DNA of 64,000 bases from contig CM048744.1 in the NCBI GenBank assembly GCA_026315105.1, positions 906,049,094-906,113,093 on the forward strand, read 5' to 3'. This document shows positions 60,651-64,000 of the stretch, piece after piece. This DNA comes from Locusta migratoria. Lineage: Eukaryota > Arthropoda > Insecta > Orthoptera > Acrididae. The notes beneath the pieces are model-generated. The model ran no database searches. It was not told the DNA's origin and was given only the letters and a program-made list of their open reading frames with translations. The position numbers and the translations under genes are program-made. Numbering within the stretch: the stretch's first letter is position 1; each line of letters starts with the position of its first letter.

Positions 60651-62284
60651 AAAACTGGTGACAAGGACTTTAGAACCCTTCAAATTTATTTCCCTTTCAG
60701 GTCCATTTGTGTGAATTTAGTTCCTGTTGCATGTGCAAATTTTTGTTTTAGGAGGCGCACTTCATTTCTTTCTTGATTTGGTACTGTATATATTGTATTA
60801 AGGATATTACATAGGTGCCAACGCACTAAATGTTACACAATTTTAAGCTTATTAATTATGGTAGCAATGTATGTACGCAGTTGGGTGACAACATTTATAG
60901 TTAGGCCCTAGGTAGAAATTCTCCACGTTGAGATTTGCTGTGTGCTAGTAGCTGACGGGAGGCCAGCGAGCAGGCCGACGTTGGTGGCTTCTTCCAGCTT
61001 AGGATTTTCCAGGTTCGTTTCCGGTGATGGGAGAGAGGGACAATGGCGAGTGCCAGGTACAGTGTAGTTCACAGCGTGAAATAAAATATTCTAATACTAC
61101 TTGCATTTGAAGTAATACAATGCAGTTAGAAACCTTTAAGGCCCTCACTACAAAATAGCCTGTTGACAAATAAACAATACTTCAGTTGATATAGTCACAT
61201 CTGGCGTAATATGCTTAGTTGAAAATGAAAACATAATTTCATTATATGAAAAGTAATAAATTACTAATGAATACAAGACAGCTACACAACTAGAATGGCA
61301 ATGTTTGTTTATAAAAGTAATATATTAACTATTTCTTATTTTATTTTCAATTAATCTTGTGTATTTTATCTTGAAATATTCAGTAAATCACTTATCTGTG
61401 ATATAAGAAATTGCACGATTGTAATAAATAGTGCAAAGGATGTGTATACCAATATAAAAACATAAGAAATTTGTTTAATGTGTAGTGTAATTATTTTGAT
61501 TTTAAGTAAAGTTTTAGAAATGTATTGGCTGAGCGCTGTAAGATGGAAGTCGGTTAGAACATCTCACATGGGGAAGTTGATGACGTAGGGAAAAAACCCG
61601 GGCAGTTGGGCTTTTGGCGTGCACGCGCGTGAAGGCAGGAAGTGACGAGTCGGGAGCAAGAGGGGTAGCTGGCCGGGCGGCGTCGCTCTGCACAGTCGGC
61701 ATGTGGATCACCAGCTATAGACTATAGATTTTGTGTGGCAATTGCCAAGTGTGGTTGCTCATCGTAGACTGCACCAAGTTGTATCGAGTGCTACTGTGTG
61801 TTGTGAATATTTAGCCAGTGGAACAAGGTGTGCATCGCACTAAATTAAAGTGACTGTGTTTTGTTAATGTAACACGTGTCGTCGCATAGGCATGAACATA
61901 AACGGTGTTTGAGACAGGCACATGGTGTGAAAACAATTTGCGACAAATATTCATTTTGTCTGGGGGCTCACGAGCTATAACTTTATTTGATAAATGTGTC
62001 AATGTACAGACGTATCAGCCACAGGGATTTAATAAACAACATAAAGTGAACTTTCCCGTGTTTTCAAAAATAGTAGTTAGTACTCCCTTTTCTCTCATGA
62101 ACTTACTTTATTATGAATTCTTTTGTTAATCATATGCAGGGAAGGAAAGCTGTGAGCGTGTGATATCATCCCCTAGAAAACGAATCAAACAGTGGCAATC
62201 ACAGTTCCAGTGTTCTTGCACGTTTAGGAATTTGGTTCGCAGTTGGCGGTTGTGAGTTTTAAAAATTAAACTTTCCCTATTTTA
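60651..62284. other. Intronic DNA with a CpG-richer patch
   Basis: Mostly AT-rich. 61545-61720 is GC/CpG-rich, and a GTCTGGGGGCTCACGAGC string at about 61958 is retroelement-leader-like. No gene or bounded element could be supported. Confidence 0.35.
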
Positions 62285-62860
62285 AACTCTCACCCCGACC
62301 TTCACCCTCGCAAGCCCTGTACGATGTTGGCCACTTAAATGACTGCTACACAGCCTGAGCCATATCAATCCACCCCACAAACACTAGCTCACTGAATTGA
62401 GCAATTGGGGACATTACCTACAATATATCCTACACATCTGTAATCTCCAAGAGGTAAACCTTCGGTACTTCCTACACTCATCACACTCCCCTCCAATTTC
62501 CTGCTCACACTCTAGCCTCTCATAAGTCTTCCATTCCGCCAGACACTCCAATCCCTCACCTTCCCTTCCTCCCTATCCGTCAGACATGACTGTCATATTC
62601 CACCAGCCTGCTCCGCATTGCCCTCCTACCATCCTGCTTCCGTCTCCATGCTTCTCCACACCATCCCCACAGGTCGCTTTTGCTTCGGCCATGCTCGTCC
62701 CACAGATTGGCCACAGTGGACGGAGTTGGTGGTCATGTTTGTTTGAGTATGTGTGTGAATCTTGATAGGTCAGACAAAGGCATCAATGGCCAAAAATTTT
62801 TTAAAAGTTGTAATCTATTATGTGTGCCTTTCTGCAGCACACACACACAACAAAACAATC
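62285..62860 (+). mobile_element. Penelope-like 3' fragment
   Basis: 'VGHLNDCYTA' (about 62324) matches 'VSHFNDCYTA' in the 10032-11097 element. The following pyrimidine-rich run and the segment CACAGATTGGCCACAGTGGA...TGTTTGAGTATGTGTGTGAA parallel 10930-11000. A diverged copy of the same 3' end. Confidence 0.65.
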
Positions 62861-63383
62861 ATAATAATAAATACAAAAAAAATCCGGAAATGGAAACGGA
62901 ATATAAGACAGTAACGACAGTAGCTTTTGGTACTTCATCCGGTAGGAGTGGAAGAAAGTAAAAGGGAATGAGAAACAGAAGGGGATGGTTATTCAGAACC
63001 TAGGTCATGAGGTGATGACAGGTGATGTGTTCAAATCAAAGGTTGAGTATTTTTTCCCCCTCTTAAGAGTGGTTTTCTTCAGTACCAATCATATGAGGGT
63101 GAATATGTCCCTTGTCAGTATTTGTTTCATACTCACTTTATGGTGTTACTGTATTATAGTCTTGATTCCCCACTACACATATTCCATACAAACATGGTGT
63201 TTCAAGGTGCAGCAGTCGCAGATGCGATACTTCATACTTATTTATTTATTTTTAATTATTGTGTGCAAATCATCAGTCACCATTATGATGAGTTCAGATC
63301 TATGCTATTTCTTAATACTTAATGTTCATATTCAAACCTGGACATTCCATTTTTTAAAGTCTCATTCCTCACTTTTTTTTCAG

Positions 63384-63514
63384 GGCTGCCATTACTGTTT
63401 ATTATTCCTTGGATTATATGTCGTATTTCCTTTGAAGATGATAACTGCTGGGAAAAACATAATAATATATACATATATGCAATTTTAAATGTTCCTACAA
63501 TAGCCTGCGACATT
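63384..63514 (+). CDS. Class B (secretin-family) GPCR exon: TM4-ECL2-TM5 start
   Basis: A 131-bp exon lies between a strong acceptor (CTTTTTTTTCAG, AG 63382-63383) and donor GTAAGT (63515-63520). Its first two bases (GG) complete the Gly split at 21705. The following 43 codons start LPLLFIIPWIICRISF, giving 'GWGLP', the canonical TM4 block. 'FEDDNCW' (residues 16-22) matches ECL2, where Cys21 bonds to the TM3 cysteine and Cys-Trp is near-invariant in class B. The exon ends '...LNVPTIACDI' in TM5, just before the expected conserved Asn. It ends in phase 0. Residues 'P.LF..PW' and 'FED..CW' recall vertebrate VIP/glucagon/PTH-type receptors, but subtype is not assigned. A longer open frame in another reading frame (62985-63488) masks this exon. 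Confidence 0.9.
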
Positions 63515-64000
63515 GTAAGTTTAAATTAACGTTATTTGTTATCTTTTATCATTCTTTTATTATTCTTATCTTTTATATTTTATCATTTCCAGAAAATGTT
63601 AAAACTGCTGAAAATGTCTAAATTAATCAGAATACAGCAAAACCCCAGTTTAATGAATCTCAGGGGTCATAAACATTTGTTCCGTATAATAGAGGTTTTC
63701 CTTAAATGGGTTTTTAGCTAGGTACACAAGAGAAGTAACCTATAGATTCCAGCATATTTAGGTGTTGTAAGAGCTATTTAATAACTAATCTACCTATCAT
63801 CAGCTAAAAATTTAAATACAGCATAAAATATGTCACAATTTTTGCAAATACACTTTTTCCTTAAATCAGATAGTTGTCTGGTTTGTAACCTCAACATATT
63901 GTAATGACAGAAACTACACTCCATGTGTTTTATGTTTGTTGTTATTGACTTGTTTACTTTAAAAGAGGAAAACTAGCTGACTACAGCTGCAAAAGTTGGT
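63515..64000 (+). other. Start of the next receptor intron
   Basis: Begins with GTAAGT. The next receptor exon (TM5-TM6) was not found before the window end. A segment near 63640-63710 (CAGCAAAACCCCAGTTTAAT ... CCGTATAATAGAGG) faintly resembles pogo-type transposon termini. Confidence 0.6.

Larger units (their letters stand above)
21706..63383 (+). other. 41.7-kb receptor intron (phase 1) filled with mobile elements
   Basis: The donor GTATGT follows G|21705. The acceptor CCTCACTTTTTTTTCAG ends at 63383 after a long pyrimidine tract. The phases match: one base before the intron and two after make GGG (Gly), completing 'GWG'. Everything listed between these coordinates, on either strand, lies inside this intron. 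That the two exons are spliced directly together is inferred. No other receptor-like exon was noticed between them, and TM4 is continuous across the junction. Confidence 0.8.

Noticed and set aside
62985..63488. 167-codon plus-strand open frame with hydrophobic stretches
   Set aside because: It overlaps the second receptor exon in a different reading frame and has no motif of its own. The exon frame with splice sites and class B hallmarks explains the region better.
63536..63721. Possible next receptor exon after TTTCCAG at about 63592
   Set aside because: The translation (KMLKLLKMSKLIRI...) lacks the TM5 Asn and other class B features and the upstream intron would be under 80 bp, so it is not supported.

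Overview
This is eukaryotic, almost certainly insect, nuclear DNA. The features that suggest a large-genome orthopteran (locust or grasshopper type) are very sparse coding sequence, many nested and decayed retrotransposons (RTE/BovB-like, CR1/Jockey-group, Penelope-like, Ty3/Gypsy), tRNA-derived SINEs with intact target-site duplications, hAT- and mariner-type remnants and long TA, CA, CT and T microsatellites. The organism is inferred from repeat recognition, not shown directly.

I can support one host gene. Two exons on the + strand encode consecutive parts of a class B (secretin-family) G-protein-coupled receptor. The exon at 21543-21705 covers TM3, ICL2 and the start of TM4 and ends one base into the Gly codon of the family's 'GWG' motif. 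The exon at 63384-63514 supplies the other two bases of that Gly and continues through TM4, ECL2 (with the conserved Cys-Trp) and the start of TM5. Both have consensus splice sites and matching phase. The intron between them is about 41.7 kb, so nearly everything from 21.7 to 63.4 kb lies inside one intron. Upstream exons (extracellular domain, TM1-2) and downstream exons (TM5 onward) were not found here.

Layout. 0-1.3 kb: 3' end of a broken Ty3/Gypsy element. 1.4-7.2 kb: a decayed protein fragment of a family I could not name, SINEs, a probable solo LTR and an RT fragment. 7.2-9.4 kb: CR1/Jockey-group LINE, minus strand. 10.0-11.1 kb: Penelope-like fragment with a GIY-YIG remnant between inverted repeats. 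11.1-14.3 kb: near-complete RTE/BovB-like LINE, minus strand. 14.3-21.5 kb: AT-rich intron or intergenic DNA with a mariner relic and SINE relics. 21.8-24.7 kb: large Penelope-like inverted repeat starting about 120 bp after the receptor splice donor. 29.7-35.4 kb: minus-strand Gypsy element split by a + strand LINE. 35.7-41.6 kb: SINEs, hAT-type elements and a second Gypsy remnant. 42.6-47.5 kb: + strand RTE LINE interrupted by a SINE and a minus-strand LINE. 47.5-55 kb: LINE and Penelope nests, including a near-complete LINE whose ORF1 region contains an SGNH-esterase-like stretch. 55-60.2 kb: third RTE copy, carrying two SINEs, a TIR DNA transposon and another repeat. 60.2-63.4 kb: LTR-like and Penelope debris, then the second receptor exon.

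None of the mobile-element reading frames looks fully intact. The longest clean one is a 444-codon RT region at 31072-32406. The receptor exons are the only sequences here that read as constrained host coding DNA.
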